A stretch of DNA of 64,000 bases from Eubacteriales bacterium (GCA_028872475.1 JAQYMQ010000005.1:1-64000); one strand, 5' to 3'. Positions 16,930 to 27,200 are shown, counted from the stretch's first letter. Notes: generated by a model from the letters alone, not told the origin. Made by a program: numbers and translations.

Positions 16930-18093
16930 ATGAAGAAAATTGGTATATTAGGAAGTACAGGCTCAATAGGTACTCAGGCATTATCTATAATTAGAAATAA
17001 CCCAGAAAAATACAAGGTATCAGCATTAACTTGCGGTAATAATATTGAATTATTGATAAAACAAATAGATGAATTTAAACCTTGTATGGTGTGCGTTTCA
17101 AGTGAAAAAAATGCATTATTACTAAAAAACAAATATAAAAATATTGAAGTTTACTTTGGTGATGATGGGATGAATGAAGTTGCTAAAGTAGATAACTATG
17201 ATATTTTTCTTACATCGGTTGTTGGATTTGCAGGATTAAAACCAACTTATTCAGCGATTAAACGCGGAAAAACTATTGCACTTGCAAATAAAGAAACACT
17301 TGTTGCCGGTGGCGAATTAATAATGACGGCAGCTAAGCAATATGGAGCGAAGATATTGCCGGTAGACAGTGAACATAGCGCTATATTTCAATCTTTATTA
17401 GGAACAGAAAAAAGATTTTTGAATAAAATATTATTAACGGCATCCGGTGGACCATTTCGTAATTATACACTTGAGCAATTAAGGAATGTAACTTTAGAAC
17501 AAACGTTAAAACATCCTAATTGGAATATGGGTAGAAAAATAACAGTTGATAGTGCGAGTATGATGAATAAAGGGCTAGAACTTATTGAAGCTAGATGGCT
17601 ATTTGATGTTTCACCTAGTAATATAGATGTTTTGGTTCATCCGCAGAGTGTTTTACACAGTGCTGTAGAATTTACCGATGGTGCTGTTATAGGGCAGATG
17701 GGTATACCTGATATGGCAGTACCTATAGCGTTTGCATTTTCGTATCCTGATAGATTAGAAAATATAGCAAAGCCGATTGATTTTATTAATAAATATAATA
17801 ATTTAACATTTGAAAAATTAGACGAAGATGTATTTGTTAATCTTAAATTGGCGCGCCAGAGCATAGAAAAAGGTGGAAGTTATCCTATAGTGTTGAATGC
17901 TTCTAATGAAATTTTGGTAAATGCATTTTTAAATAAAAAAATATCATTTATACAGATACAAGAAGGCGTAGAAAAGATATTGAATAATCACAATCCTATA
18001 TATCAACTTGATAATGTTGATTCTATAATTGAAATAGATTGTGATATTAGACGTAAAACAAAAGAGTATATTAAGGAAATTATGGAGATATAA
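16930..18093 (+). CDS. dxr: 1-deoxy-D-xylulose 5-phosphate reductoisomerase
   Basis: The second enzyme of the methylerythritol phosphate route, converting DXP to MEP with NADPH. The NADPH fold opens with GILGSTGSIG, the metal and substrate residues are in PVDSEHSAIFQ near 150, ASGGPFR near 182, and NMGRKITVDSASMMNKGLE near 206, where fosmidomycin-binding residues lie. The start at 16930 (MKKIGILG) is eight bases after GGAAG; an upstream in-frame ATG at 16915 is possible. The final A of the stop is shared with the rseP ATG. With ispG two genes on, this places isoprenoid synthesis next to its user uppS. Confidence 0.95.
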   Translation: MKKIGILGSTGSIGTQALSIIRNNPEKYKVSALTCGNNIELLIKQIDEFKPCMVCVSSEKNALLLKNKYKNIEVYFGDDGMNEVAKVDNYDIFLTSVVGFAGLKPTYSAIKRGKTIALANKETLVAGGELIMTAAKQYGAKILPVDSEHSAIFQSLLGTEKRFLNKILLTASGGPFRNYTLEQLRNVTLEQTLKHPNWNMGRKITVDSASMMNKGLELIEARWLFDVSPSNIDVLVHPQSVLHSAVEFTDGAVIGQMGIPDMAVPIAFAFSYPDRLENIAKPIDFINKYNNLTFEKLDEDVFVNLKLARQSIEKGGSYPIVLNASNEILVNAFLNKKISFIQIQEGVEKILNNHNPIYQLDNVDSIIEIDCDIRRKTKEYIKEIMEI

Positions 18094-19103
18094 TGACAAT
18101 AATTTATGCAATATTAATGCTTGCAATATTAATTTTTATACATGAGCTAGGTCATTTTATGGCTGCTAAAGCTTGTGGTGTAAAGGTTAATGAGTTTGCA
18201 TTAGGAATGGGACCAGTCCTATTCAAAAGAGTTAAAGGAGAAACACAATACTCGTTAAGAGCAATTCCAATAGGTGGCTTTTGTGCCATGGAAGGCGAAG
18301 ATGAAGTAAGCGATGATGATAGAGCTTTTAATAAGAAGAAACCTTGGCAAAAATTAGTAATTGTTGCTGCAGGCGCATTTATGAATCTAGTAGCAGCTAT
18401 TTTAATAATGATAATAGTTGTATATAGCACTGGTACAGCAGTTAATAAGGTTGGAGAAGTAGTAAAAGATTCTCCAGCACAACAGATTGGTATACAGGTT
18501 GGAGATGAATTAATTTCAGTTAATGGCAATGCAATAAAAGAATGGGATGATTTTACTACAAATATTAACAAAATTGATCCTACAAAAGAAGTCAAAATTG
18601 GTATTAAGCGTGGAGATGAAGAGAAAGTTTTTTCAACAATGCTTACAAAGGAAAATGGCAGATATCTAGTTGGAGTTATAGCTGCCAAGGAAAGGCATCC
18701 AGGAAGAGCATTGATAGATGGACCAAAACAGACTTGGACAATGACTAAGATGATGTATTCTACATTATCAGGCTTATTTACAGGAGAAATTGCAGTAAAA
18801 GATTTATCCGGACCTGTTGGAATAGTGTACATGGTAGGTGAGAGTGCCGCTAACGGATTTATTACTTTCCTTTATTTTATGGCATTAATCAGCCTTAACT
18901 TAGCTATAGTTAATATGTTGCCATTTCCTGCGCTTGATGGAGGGCGAGCTGTATTTATTATAATAAATAAGATTACAGGTAAGCCAATTAGTGAAAAGAC
19001 AGAAGGTATAATTCATACAGTTGGGTTATTACTTCTATTTGCTTTAATGATTTATGCTACATGGAACGATATAATTAGATTTATAGCACCGTTATTTTCA
19101 TAA
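18093..19103 (+). CDS. rseP: RseP-type site-2 intramembrane zinc metalloprotease
   Basis: A 336-residue membrane protease. The zinc ligands are in FIHELGHFMAA near residue 10 and the third ligand in NMLPFPALDGGR near 276. A PDZ domain (about 115-185, with VGEVVKDSPAQQIGIQVGDELI) lies between the catalytic helices, and four membrane helices can be seen. Related enzymes cut anti-sigma factors, signal peptide remnants and pro-regulators within the membrane; the target here cannot be read from the sequence. It starts on the last base of dxr. Confidence 0.94.
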   Translation: MTIIYAILMLAILIFIHELGHFMAAKACGVKVNEFALGMGPVLFKRVKGETQYSLRAIPIGGFCAMEGEDEVSDDDRAFNKKKPWQKLVIVAAGAFMNLVAAILIMIIVVYSTGTAVNKVGEVVKDSPAQQIGIQVGDELISVNGNAIKEWDDFTTNINKIDPTKEVKIGIKRGDEEKVFSTMLTKENGRYLVGVIAAKERHPGRALIDGPKQTWTMTKMMYSTLSGLFTGEIAVKDLSGPVGIVYMVGESAANGFITFLYFMALISLNLAIVNMLPFPALDGGRAVFIIINKITGKPISEKTEGIIHTVGLLLLFALMIYATWNDIIRFIAPLFS

Positions 19104-19124
19104 TAAGAGATATTGGTAAGTGTT

Positions 19125-20204
19125 ATGGACCGAAGAGTGACAAGAAAAGTTAATATTGGAGATATAATCATAGGTGGTAATAACCCTATTGCCATTCAAT
19201 CTATGAGTAACATTGATACTAGAAATATTGAAGCTGTTTGTAATCAAATAGATCAATTAAAAGAAATGGGCTGCGATATAATGCGTCTAGCTGTACCTAC
19301 GATGGAAGCTGCTGAAGCATTTGGTGTTATTAAAAAGAAATCTTCTTTGCCACTTGTTGCAGATATTCATTTTGATTATAGATTGGCCATAGAATCAATT
19401 AGACAGGGTGCAGATAAGATTAGAATTAATCCAGGTAATATTGGCGATCTTGAAAATGTTAAAAAAATTGTAAATGAAGCCAAAGCACATTGTATACCTA
19501 TAAGGATAGGAGTTAACTCCGGCTCTTTACAAAAAGATATATTAGAAAAATACAGAGGCACTGTTAATGCTGATGGACTTGTAGAAAGTGCAATGAGGAA
19601 TGTAGAGTTAGTTTCGAATATGGGATTTGACGATATAGTTATATCTCTTAAAGCATCTGATCCTAAGATGAATTTTGACTCATATATGAAGATATCTAAT
19701 CTTGTAGATTATCCATTACATATCGGTGTGACTGAGGCGGGTACGGTTGAAAGAGGGAAGATTAAGAGTGCTGTGGGCATAGGCGGTTTACTTTTGTGTG
19801 GAGTTGGTGATACGCTTAGGGTCTCACTTACAGGTGATCCAGCAAATGAAATTATAACGGCTAAGAGTATACTAGCTAGTGCAGGACTTACTAAAGAATC
19901 TCTGAATCTTGTTTCGTGTCCAACTTGTGCAAGAACAAAGACATCCTTAGAAAAAATAATTGCAGATGTTGAAGAAAAGATTGCGCCGATTATAAAGGCT
20001 AGAGAAGAAAATGGCAAGAAATCTATTACTGTAGCAATTATGGGATGTGAAGTCAATGGTCCTGGAGAAGCAAAGAGTGCAGATTTAGGTGTTGCCTGTG
20101 GTGATGGTGTAGGCGTTATTTTTTCAAAAGGCAAAATAATTTCCAAAGTTAATGAAGAAGATATATGTGATAGATTAATAGAGATGGTTAAGGATTATGA
20201 ATAA
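19125..20204 (+). CDS. ispG: 4-hydroxy-3-methylbut-2-en-1-yl diphosphate synthase (flavodoxin/ferredoxin)
   Basis: A [4Fe-4S] enzyme of the methylerythritol phosphate route that converts MEcPP to HMBPP. The TIM barrel starts with NPIAIQSMSN and holds RINPGNIG near 100. The cluster cysteines are in SCPTCARTK near 265 and in GCEVNGPGEA near 305. I place the start at the ATG 19125; a TTG at 19113 in the same frame would add four residues. Its last codons overlap the first codons of polC. Confidence 0.95.
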   Translation: MDRRVTRKVNIGDIIIGGNNPIAIQSMSNIDTRNIEAVCNQIDQLKEMGCDIMRLAVPTMEAAEAFGVIKKKSSLPLVADIHFDYRLAIESIRQGADKIRINPGNIGDLENVKKIVNEAKAHCIPIRIGVNSGSLQKDILEKYRGTVNADGLVESAMRNVELVSNMGFDDIVISLKASDPKMNFDSYMKISNLVDYPLHIGVTEAGTVERGKIKSAVGIGGLLLCGVGDTLRVSLTGDPANEIITAKSILASAGLTKESLNLVSCPTCARTKTSLEKIIADVEEKIAPIIKAREENGKKSITVAIMGCEVNGPGEAKSADLGVACGDGVGVIFSKGKIISKVNEEDICDRLIEMVKDYE

Positions 20205-23200
20205 TCTTTTAGATAAATATACAAAAATAAATTCAGTTTATACCTATAAATTGGAAAATGCAATATTATCAAAAAATAAATCGAGCTTAAGGATAGACAT
20301 AAGCTCGAATTTTGTTGTAATTTATTCTGAACTAAAGCTACAAGAAGAGAAAATTAAGGAAAAATTTAGTTCAGTAGAAAATGTATCAATTAATTTCACA
20401 TACGATTTTTCAAAATTAAATGATACAGACATACAAGAAAATATTAGAGAATATCTTTATTATATTTTTGATGGATTAAAACTTGAATATTCTTCAATAT
20501 TGATGAAAACTCCTAAAGATAAAATTTTTGTTAATAATGAAAATGTTGAAATTAGTGTAGCGGGGGCTGTTATTGAAGAAAAGTTTAATAGTGAACTGAA
20601 AGACATTATTTCAAATAAGATTTTTGCTACTTTTAAGAAAAAAATGTATATAACATTTTTAAATGATGAAGAATTTTGTAGAGATATTATTACTAAGAAA
20701 AAGGAAAATGAAAGAGAATTAATTAAAGGCTTGGAAATTAAAGCCCGTGAAAATGAAAATAAGATAAATAATACATCAGGTGATGAAAAGTCTACTAAAC
20801 CAAATATAAAATCATCTGTAAATAAGAAAAATAATTCAATGCAAAAAGATTCCAATAATAAGTTTCGTAAGAAACAAAATTTTGAACCAAGAAATATATT
20901 TGTAGACAAGATAAGTGGTGAACCAATCGATATGTCTAATTTTGATGTAACGACAGGTAATTGTATCGTTGAGGGACAAGTTTTTACATTGCTGGATAAA
21001 GCAATTAGAGAAGATAGTATTATTGTAACTATTATGTTTTGGGACGGAACTGATTCCATATGCGGAAAGTTATTTGTTAATAAAGAACAGTTTGGTGAAT
21101 TAAAAGAGAAGATACAAATAGGAACTGTTATTAGAGTAAAGGGGAAATCTGAATACGACTCTAGAGAGGATTCTGTAATGATGAAAATTTATAATATTTC
21201 ATTACAGACAGAGTTGCAGAATAATAAAAGGGTTGATAATGCAACAGAAAAAAGGGTTGAATTACATGCACATACTAAGTTTAGTGCAATGGATGCTATA
21301 GCAGATGTTGGTGATTTGATTCAAACAGCGATAAATTGGGGACATAAGGCTGTTGCTATTACTGATCATGGTGCAGTTCAATCGTTTCCTAAAGCTGCAT
21401 CTAAGGCTAAAGATAAGATTAAAGTTATCTATGGTGTTGAAGGATATCTTATCGATGATAGAGATTGTATAAGAGAAGATGGCAGTATTGATTACAAAAA
21501 AAATGGATATTATCATATTATTTTACTTGCTAAAAATCAAACAGGATTAAAAAATATTTATCAATTGGTGTCAATGTCGCATATTGATTATTTTTACAAA
21601 AAACCACGTATTCCTAAATCGATTTTAAAACAGTATAGAGAAGGGATTATAATTGGTTCTGCCTGTGAAGCAGGAGAAATTTTTAGAGCAGTGTTAAATG
21701 ATTATTCAGAATCACAGATAGATGAAATAATAGATCTATATGATTATTTAGAAGTTCAACCTATTATTAATAACAATTATCTCGTTGCTAATGGTAGGGT
21801 GGAAGATGATGAAGCACTTAGAGATTTAAATAGAAAAATAATTAAACTTGGTGAAAAATATAATAAACCAGTAGTAGCTACTTGTGATGTACATTATATT
21901 AATAAGGAAGATAGTATTTATAGAAAAATACTTCAAGCAGGTCAGGGATATAAGGATTTGGGTGTAGGTGGATTATACTTTAGGACAACCGAAGAAATGT
22001 TTGATGAGTTTTCTTATTTGTCTTATGATAAAGCTAAAGAGATTATCGTGGATAATCCGCAAATGATTGCCAATAATATTGATTATGTAAAACCAGTGAA
22101 GACAGGTAAATATCCGCCACATATTGATAATGCAGAAGAAAAGTTAAGAACATTGTGCTATACAAATGTTCATAAAATGTATGGTGAAAAGCTTCCAGAA
22201 AAAGTAGAAAAACGTCTTGAAGATGAACTTAAGGCAATTATCGATGAAGGTTATGCGGTGATGTATATTTCTGCGCAGATGCTTGTAGATAAATCTATGC
22301 AGGATGGATATATCGTAGGTTCAAGAGGTTCTGTAGGTTCGTCTTTTGCTGCAACAATGTCAGGTATTACTGAGGTAAATCCGTTACCGCCACATTATTT
22401 GTGTCCAGAGTGTAAATATATAGAGTGGGGCGATGAGAAAATTTATGACTGTGGTATTGATATGCCAGAGAAAATTTGTCCTAATTGCGGAAGTGACCTA
22501 GCAAGAGAAGGTTTTACTATACCTTTTGAGACATTTTTAGGAATACCTGGTAAGCAAAAAGAACCCGATATCGATTTGAATTTTGCAGGAGAATATCAGG
22601 AAACTGCGCAAAAATATGTAGACGAAATTTTTGGTGAAGAAAATACTTTTAAGGCAGGTACTGTAGGGACAATTAAGGAAAAAACAGCATTTGGATTTGT
22701 AGCAAAGTACTGTGATGAATACGGCGTTGCTATGAATAAATTTGAAAAAGAACGAATTTCTAAAGGTTTAGATGGAATAAAGAGAACTACAGGACAGCAT
22801 CCTGGTGGTATTATTATCTTGCCACAAGGAATGGATATCTATGATTTTTGTCCTGTGCAAAAACCAGCTGATAAACAAGATGCTAAATTTATAACTACAC
22901 ATTTTGACTACCACGCAATTGATGAAAACCTTCTTAAATTAGATATATTAGGACATGATGCTCCAAGTATTATTTATAGATTAAAGGAATTAACCGGTAT
23001 CGATCCTATGAATATTATATTGAATGACAACAGAGTTCGTGATTTATTTGTGGGAATAGACAGTCTTGATATTTTGGATAAAGAAAATTATGCATTAACA
23101 CATGGTACTTATGGTTTACCTGAATTTGGTACGAAGCTTGTAAGAGAAATGCTTGACGATACAAAACCTCAAAACTTCGGTGATTTAGTTAGAATCTCCG

Positions 23201-23988
23201 GCTTTTCACATGGTACAGATGTATGGGCAAATAATGCGCAGGATTATATAAAAAACGGCATTGCAACTATGAAAGATGCTATTTCAACTCGTGATGACAT
23301 TATGAACTATTTAATTTTAAATGGTGTTCCCGCTATTCCTGCTTTTACCATAATGGAAAAAGTGAGAAAGGGTAAGGGTGTTACAGATGAAGAAGCTGAA
23401 TTGATGAAGGAGCATGGTACACCTCAGTGGTATATTGATTCTTGCAGAAAGATAAAATATATGTTCCCAAGAGCTCATGCAGTAGCTTATGTATCAACGG
23501 CATATAGAATAGCGTGGTTTAAGATTTATCAGCCTTTAGCTTTCTACGCATCATTTTTAGATATGAAGATAAATGATTTTAACTGGGATGTTATTAAACA
23601 AGGGCCGGAGCACATATTAAAAACTTTGAAATACATTCAGGCAAAAGGATTTTTTGCTTCTGATAAAGAGAAGGAAGAATTGAAATTATATGAAATATGT
23701 TATGAAATGTTATCTCGTGGTTACGAATTTGAAAATCCCTCATTAGAAAAGAGTGATGCGTCTAAATTTGAGATTGCAGATGGAAAAATTGTAGTGCCTA
23801 TTCACGCACTACCAAATATAGGCATTAATGCTGCAATTGAAGTAAAGAAGGCTTTTGAAGAGGGTGATTTTATCAGTGTTGAAGATATGCAAAGACGTGC
23901 AACAATAAATAAGACTGCTGTAGAATCTCTAAGGGATAATGGTTTGATTGACGGACTTCAAGAAAGGGATCAAATTTCATTTTTTTAA
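20197..23988 (+). CDS. polC: DNA polymerase III PolC-type alpha subunit without the exonuclease insert
   Basis: The replicative polymerase of Gram-positives. The order is N-terminal domain (1-235), OB fold near 245-335, PHP domain opening at HAHTKFSAMDA near 355 with ITDHG and CDVHY, glycine-rich VGSRGSVGSSF near 707, a zinc module (CPEC...CPNCGSD), catalytic PDIDLNF near 789 and AHAVAYVSTAYRIAW near 1095. It is 1263 residues, whereas typical PolC is about 1430. The missing length matches the DEDDh 3'-5' exonuclease that normally splits the PHP domain after a YLVDD-type strand. Here YLIDD (near 416) runs after about 20 residues straight into YYHIILLAKN, as in exonuclease-free DnaE. No DVETTG motif is present anywhere. 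The start overlaps ispG by eight bases. Confidence 0.95.
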   Translation: MNNLLDKYTKINSVYTYKLENAILSKNKSSLRIDISSNFVVIYSELKLQEEKIKEKFSSVENVSINFTYDFSKLNDTDIQENIREYLYYIFDGLKLEYSSILMKTPKDKIFVNNENVEISVAGAVIEEKFNSELKDIISNKIFATFKKKMYITFLNDEEFCRDIITKKKENERELIKGLEIKARENENKINNTSGDEKSTKPNIKSSVNKKNNSMQKDSNNKFRKKQNFEPRNIFVDKISGEPIDMSNFDVTTGNCIVEGQVFTLLDKAIREDSIIVTIMFWDGTDSICGKLFVNKEQFGELKEKIQIGTVIRVKGKSEYDSREDSVMMKIYNISLQTELQNNKRVDNATEKRVELHAHTKFSAMDAIADVGDLIQTAINWGHKAVAITDHGAVQSFPKAASKAKDKIKVIYGVEGYLIDDRDCIREDGSIDYKKNGYYHIILLAKNQTGLKNIYQLVSMSHIDYFYKKPRIPKSILKQYREGIIIGSACEAGEIFRAVLNDYSESQIDEIIDLYDYLEVQPIINNNYLVANGRVEDDEALRDLNRKIIKLGEKYNKPVVATCDVHYINKEDSIYRKILQAGQGYKDLGVGGLYFRTTEEMFDEFSYLSYDKAKEIIVDNPQMIANNIDYVKPVKTGKYPPHIDNAEEKLRTLCYTNVHKMYGEKLPEKVEKRLEDELKAIIDEGYAVMYISAQMLVDKSMQDGYIVGSRGSVGSSFAATMSGITEVNPLPPHYLCPECKYIEWGDEKIYDCGIDMPEKICPNCGSDLAREGFTIPFETFLGIPGKQKEPDIDLNFAGEYQETAQKYVDEIFGEENTFKAGTVGTIKEKTAFGFVAKYCDEYGVAMNKFEKERISKGLDGIKRTTGQHPGGIIILPQGMDIYDFCPVQKPADKQDAKFITTHFDYHAIDENLLKLDILGHDAPSIIYRLKELTGIDPMNIILNDNRVRDLFVGIDSLDILDKENYALTHGTYGLPEFGTKLVREMLDDTKPQNFGDLVRISGFSHGTDVWANNAQDYIKNGIATMKDAISTRDDIMNYLILNGVPAIPAFTIMEKVRKGKGVTDEEAELMKEHGTPQWYIDSCRKIKYMFPRAHAVAYVSTAYRIAWFKIYQPLAFYASFLDMKINDFNWDVIKQGPEHILKTLKYIQAKGFFASDKEKEELKLYEICYEMLSRGYEFENPSLEKSDASKFEIADGKIVVPIHALPNIGINAAIEVKKAFEEGDFISVEDMQRRATINKTAVESLRDNGLIDGLQERDQISFF

Positions 23989-24177
23989 ATCAATTTTGTA
24001 CTATTATTTATTACAATTAAATAATTATGGTATTATGAAATAAAGTAATAAAGTGGCATAATAATTTTAACTACAATAATATTTACTTTGAATGTATTTA
24101 TAGGTTTGTTAAGTTTTTTTAGTTAATAAATTATATAAATAAACGTTATATTACTATTTACGGGGGGAGTGTGTATT

Positions 24178-25470
24178 ATGGGATTTATTAAAGCTTTTTC
24201 TGGCGCATTAGGTGGAACTTTAGCAGATCAGTGGAAAGATTATTATTTACCACATCCTGGAATTTCAGCTACATCGGCTATTTTTCCAGCTGTTCCGCAG
24301 GGACAGAATAATGATAGAGGTTCTAATACTAAAGGCAATAAGAACATTATTACAAATGGAAGTAAAATTATTGTTCCGGAAGGTACAGCATTAATTACTA
24401 TGCAGGACGGAGCTATTACGGGAATCGTTGCTGAACCGGGTGGTTTCGAGTTTAGAAGCGACGATGTTAATGCTAAGTCAATATTTTCTGGAGATGGAGC
24501 TGTAGCTTCATTGATTACATCAACATGGGAAAAATTTAAGTTTGGCGGACAACCGGGAGCACAGCAGTTAGCTTTCTACGTTAACCTTAAAGAAATTCCA
24601 AACAATAGATTTGGCACACAGTCAGAGATTTATTGGGATGATGCTTTCTTTGGAACACAGGTTGGTGCTGTAACAAGAGGTACATATACTCTTTGTATAA
24701 TGGATCCAATTCTGTTTGTTAGAAATTTTGTACCTGCAAAATATTTGATTGCTGATGCACCGATTTTTGACTTTGCTGATCTTGATAATGATGCAGCAAC
24801 TCAATTATTTAATGAAGTAGTAGGATCGTTGTCAGCTGCATTTTCAAATTATACTAACGACCCGTCAAAGGGCAATAGAATGACAAAAATTCAGGGTGAT
24901 CAAATTGGTTTTGCACAGGCTTTATCTCAGGCTGTAGAAGATGCATATCAATGGAAAACTAGCCGTGGTTTACAGATTGTTAAGTCCGCAATTATGGCTA
25001 TTGAATATGATGAAGATACTAAGGAAATGATGAAAGATGTTAAGCGAGCAGATGCACTTGCAGGAGCAAGAGGTAACTCTTTCATGCAACAGTCAGTTGC
25101 AAGAGGTATGCAAGCAGCTGGTGAAACAGGTGGTGGTGCTGGCATGGCGTTTATGGGTATGGGCATGGGCGCTGCAGGAAATGTTATGGGTGGTATGCAA
25201 CAACAACCTACACCTAGTACATATCAACCAGGTTTTGGTCAGCAACAACCACAACAACAATATCAACAGCAGCCACAGCAACAGCAATATCAACAACCTC
25301 AAGATATGGGTATGGCACAACAACCACAGGATATGGGAATGGGACAACAACCTCAACAACAGGCGGTTGATCCAACTGCTAAACTCATAGAAATGAAGAA
25401 ATTGTTAGATGCAGGAATACTAACACAAGAAGAATTTGACAGTGTAAAGAGACAACTGTTAGGCTTATAA
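24178..25470 (+). CDS. SPFH-domain protein with Gln-rich linker and SHOCT tail (YdjI-like)
   Basis: A 430-residue protein of the YdjI/virion-core-like SPFH group. The N-terminal GFIKAFSGALGGTLADQWKD and the following GSKIIVPEGTALITMQDG, WEKFKFGG and LIADAPIFDF strands fit the SPFH core (about 1-290). Then come a Gly/Met and Gln-rich low-complexity linker (about 315-395) and a SHOCT helix pair (AKLIEMKKLLDAGILTQEEFDSVKRQLL). In Bacillus the YdjI relative helps link PspA-type stress proteins to the membrane. The start ATG at 24178 follows GGGGGGAG. A zinc-ribbon membrane gene follows 57 bases on, as in ydjGHI clusters, but no TPM-domain gene and no pspA are seen here. Confidence 0.8.
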   Translation: MGFIKAFSGALGGTLADQWKDYYLPHPGISATSAIFPAVPQGQNNDRGSNTKGNKNIITNGSKIIVPEGTALITMQDGAITGIVAEPGGFEFRSDDVNAKSIFSGDGAVASLITSTWEKFKFGGQPGAQQLAFYVNLKEIPNNRFGTQSEIYWDDAFFGTQVGAVTRGTYTLCIMDPILFVRNFVPAKYLIADAPIFDFADLDNDAATQLFNEVVGSLSAAFSNYTNDPSKGNRMTKIQGDQIGFAQALSQAVEDAYQWKTSRGLQIVKSAIMAIEYDEDTKEMMKDVKRADALAGARGNSFMQQSVARGMQAAGETGGGAGMAFMGMGMGAAGNVMGGMQQQPTPSTYQPGFGQQQPQQQYQQQPQQQQYQQPQDMGMAQQPQDMGMGQQPQQQAVDPTAKLIEMKKLLDAGILTQEEFDSVKRQLLGL

Positions 25471-25527
25471 ATTAGTATAGATATAAGTTGTTAAATATAT
25501 TGCAAATTATTTGATGGTGGTGAGAAT

Positions 25528-27117
25528 ATGGAAAATAACAATAATAATTTTGTAGATAATATTTTCAATTTTACAGATAACATTGGAGATATGCAGGATG
25601 ACTTCAATCTTGCTCAAGATACCGTAGATGATGTAAAGGTAGTGCAGACAAGTGACGATGTAAATGGACAGGATAAGTGTCCTATGTGTGGTGCAACAGA
25701 TATATCTCTTAATCAAAATACAGGTAAACTTAGATGTAATTTTTGTAGACATGAGTTTACACCTGAAAAAATAGTAGGTATGGAAGATGTGTCTGAACTT
25801 AAGGGAAAAGTTGTTGGCGCAGGAGCTCAAAACATTGTTGCTGATACTGAAGATATGTTGACATTAAAGTGCCAGAGTTGTGGAGCTGAAGTTGTAATAG
25901 ATACAGCTGAATCTGCTCAAGCAAGGTGTCACTGGTGTAGAAATACATTATCTATAAATGAAAAGATTCCAAACGGAAGTATTCCGGATGTTGTATTACC
26001 TTTTGCTATAAAGAAAGATGAAGCTAAGGAAGAAATTGAAAAGTTTGTAGCTAATAGAAAATTCTTTGCACATCCTACATTTAAAAAGGAATTTACGACA
26101 GAAAATATTATGGGCGTTTACTTCCCTTATATGTTAGTTGATATTAATGGACATGCAGATTTTTCTGGTGAAGGAGAGCATGAAGTAAGGTCATATAAAG
26201 TTGGTTCAGGAGATAATAAAGAAACTAGGTATGACGCTGATTTATATCATGTTGAAAGATCCTTTGACGTTGAGATTACAGAACTTTCCATTGAGTCAAG
26301 TGCTGACAAATTAGATAAGAATAATAAGAAAAAAACGACAAATATTATCAATTCAATTATGCCGTTTGATACAGAAAATTGTGTTAAATGGAATGCAAAT
26401 TTCTTAAGAGGATTTACTTCTGAAAAAAGAGATACAAACGTTGACGAACTAGATAACCTGGTAAAGGCACAGGCAAAAGATATTGCTAAATTTCAAGCTA
26501 ATGATACTTTAACAAATTATGATAGAGGTGTTAGATGGAATACAAGTAATTTGAGTGTTAAGGGTGAACAGTGGAAGGCAGCCTATCTTCCAGTATGGCT
26601 CTACAGCTATCAACAGAAAAAGGGTAATGATGGAATTTTACATTATATAGCTGTAAATGCACGTACAAAAGAAACAATGGGTAGTGTACCTATTCATAAA
26701 CCAAAGCTATTATTTATAACAGCGATTATTGAACTTATTGGAGCTTTGATGATGATATTTATAGATTTAGGTGAAAAATCTATGTATGAATGGTCATTCT
26801 TGTTGCCAGGTATTTTATTCTATTCTGCAATGTACTTGAAATATAGAAATTCAAATGCAAGACATACGTATGAGAAAGAAACAAAGACAGAAATTTCGAA
26901 TATGGTAGTCGTCGATGAGTACATACGGAGACTTACAGGTCTTAGGAATTCTACAATGAACGGTGCGAATAATACGTCATTAGAAGGTGAAAACACAAGT
27001 TCATTGTTTAATGGCAAATTACCTGGTATCGATACTCAAATGAATGGATTATTGGATGATGATTCAATGGTTAATAAAATAGCACAAAAGGGACTTGATA
27101 GAATTATTAAAAAATAG
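25528..27117 (+). CDS. TFIIB-type zinc-ribbon membrane protein (YdjG-like)
   Basis: A 529-residue protein with an acidic Asn-rich start, a first zinc ribbon (CPMCGA...CNFCRHEF, about 51-75), a second (CQSCGAEV...CHWCRNTL, about 113-136), a large soluble domain with FFAHPTFKKEFTTENIMGVYFPYM and YLPVWLYSYQ, and two membrane helices at about 391-435. The C-terminus is soluble and Asn-rich. Proteins of this type are found beside SPFH/YdjI genes. The pair probably forms one membrane complex for envelope stress or lipid-domain organisation; this is inference from context. It ends before a terminator. Confidence 0.7.
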   Translation: MENNNNNFVDNIFNFTDNIGDMQDDFNLAQDTVDDVKVVQTSDDVNGQDKCPMCGATDISLNQNTGKLRCNFCRHEFTPEKIVGMEDVSELKGKVVGAGAQNIVADTEDMLTLKCQSCGAEVVIDTAESAQARCHWCRNTLSINEKIPNGSIPDVVLPFAIKKDEAKEEIEKFVANRKFFAHPTFKKEFTTENIMGVYFPYMLVDINGHADFSGEGEHEVRSYKVGSGDNKETRYDADLYHVERSFDVEITELSIESSADKLDKNNKKKTTNIINSIMPFDTENCVKWNANFLRGFTSEKRDTNVDELDNLVKAQAKDIAKFQANDTLTNYDRGVRWNTSNLSVKGEQWKAAYLPVWLYSYQQKKGNDGILHYIAVNARTKETMGSVPIHKPKLLFITAIIELIGALMMIFIDLGEKSMYEWSFLLPGILFYSAMYLKYRNSNARHTYEKETKTEISNMVVVDEYIRRLTGLRNSTMNGANNTSLEGENTSSLFNGKLPGIDTQMNGLLDDDSMVNKIAQKGLDRIIKK

Positions 27118-27160
27118 TTAATATATTTTTAAACATTTCTAAGATTAAATAACTTTAAAG

Positions 27161-27190
27161 AAAAGTGACTGATTATCGGTCACTTTTTTT
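27161..27190 (+). terminator. Terminator after the zinc-ribbon gene
   Basis: AAGTGAC (27163-27169) pairs with GTCACTT (27179-27185), followed by a run of seven T. Confidence 0.85.
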
Positions 27191-27200
27191 GTTGTATAAC

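Noticed and set aside
18152..18832. Long minus-strand frame within rseP
   Set aside because: It is the shadow of a complete rseP with PDZ and HELGH motifs; its translation has no recognisable domain or start signal.
25093..25390. Open frames on both strands over the Gln-rich part of the SPFH gene
   Set aside because: They are by-products of CAA/CAG repeats; they lack ribosome sites and show only low-complexity Leu/His or Asn/Gln strings.
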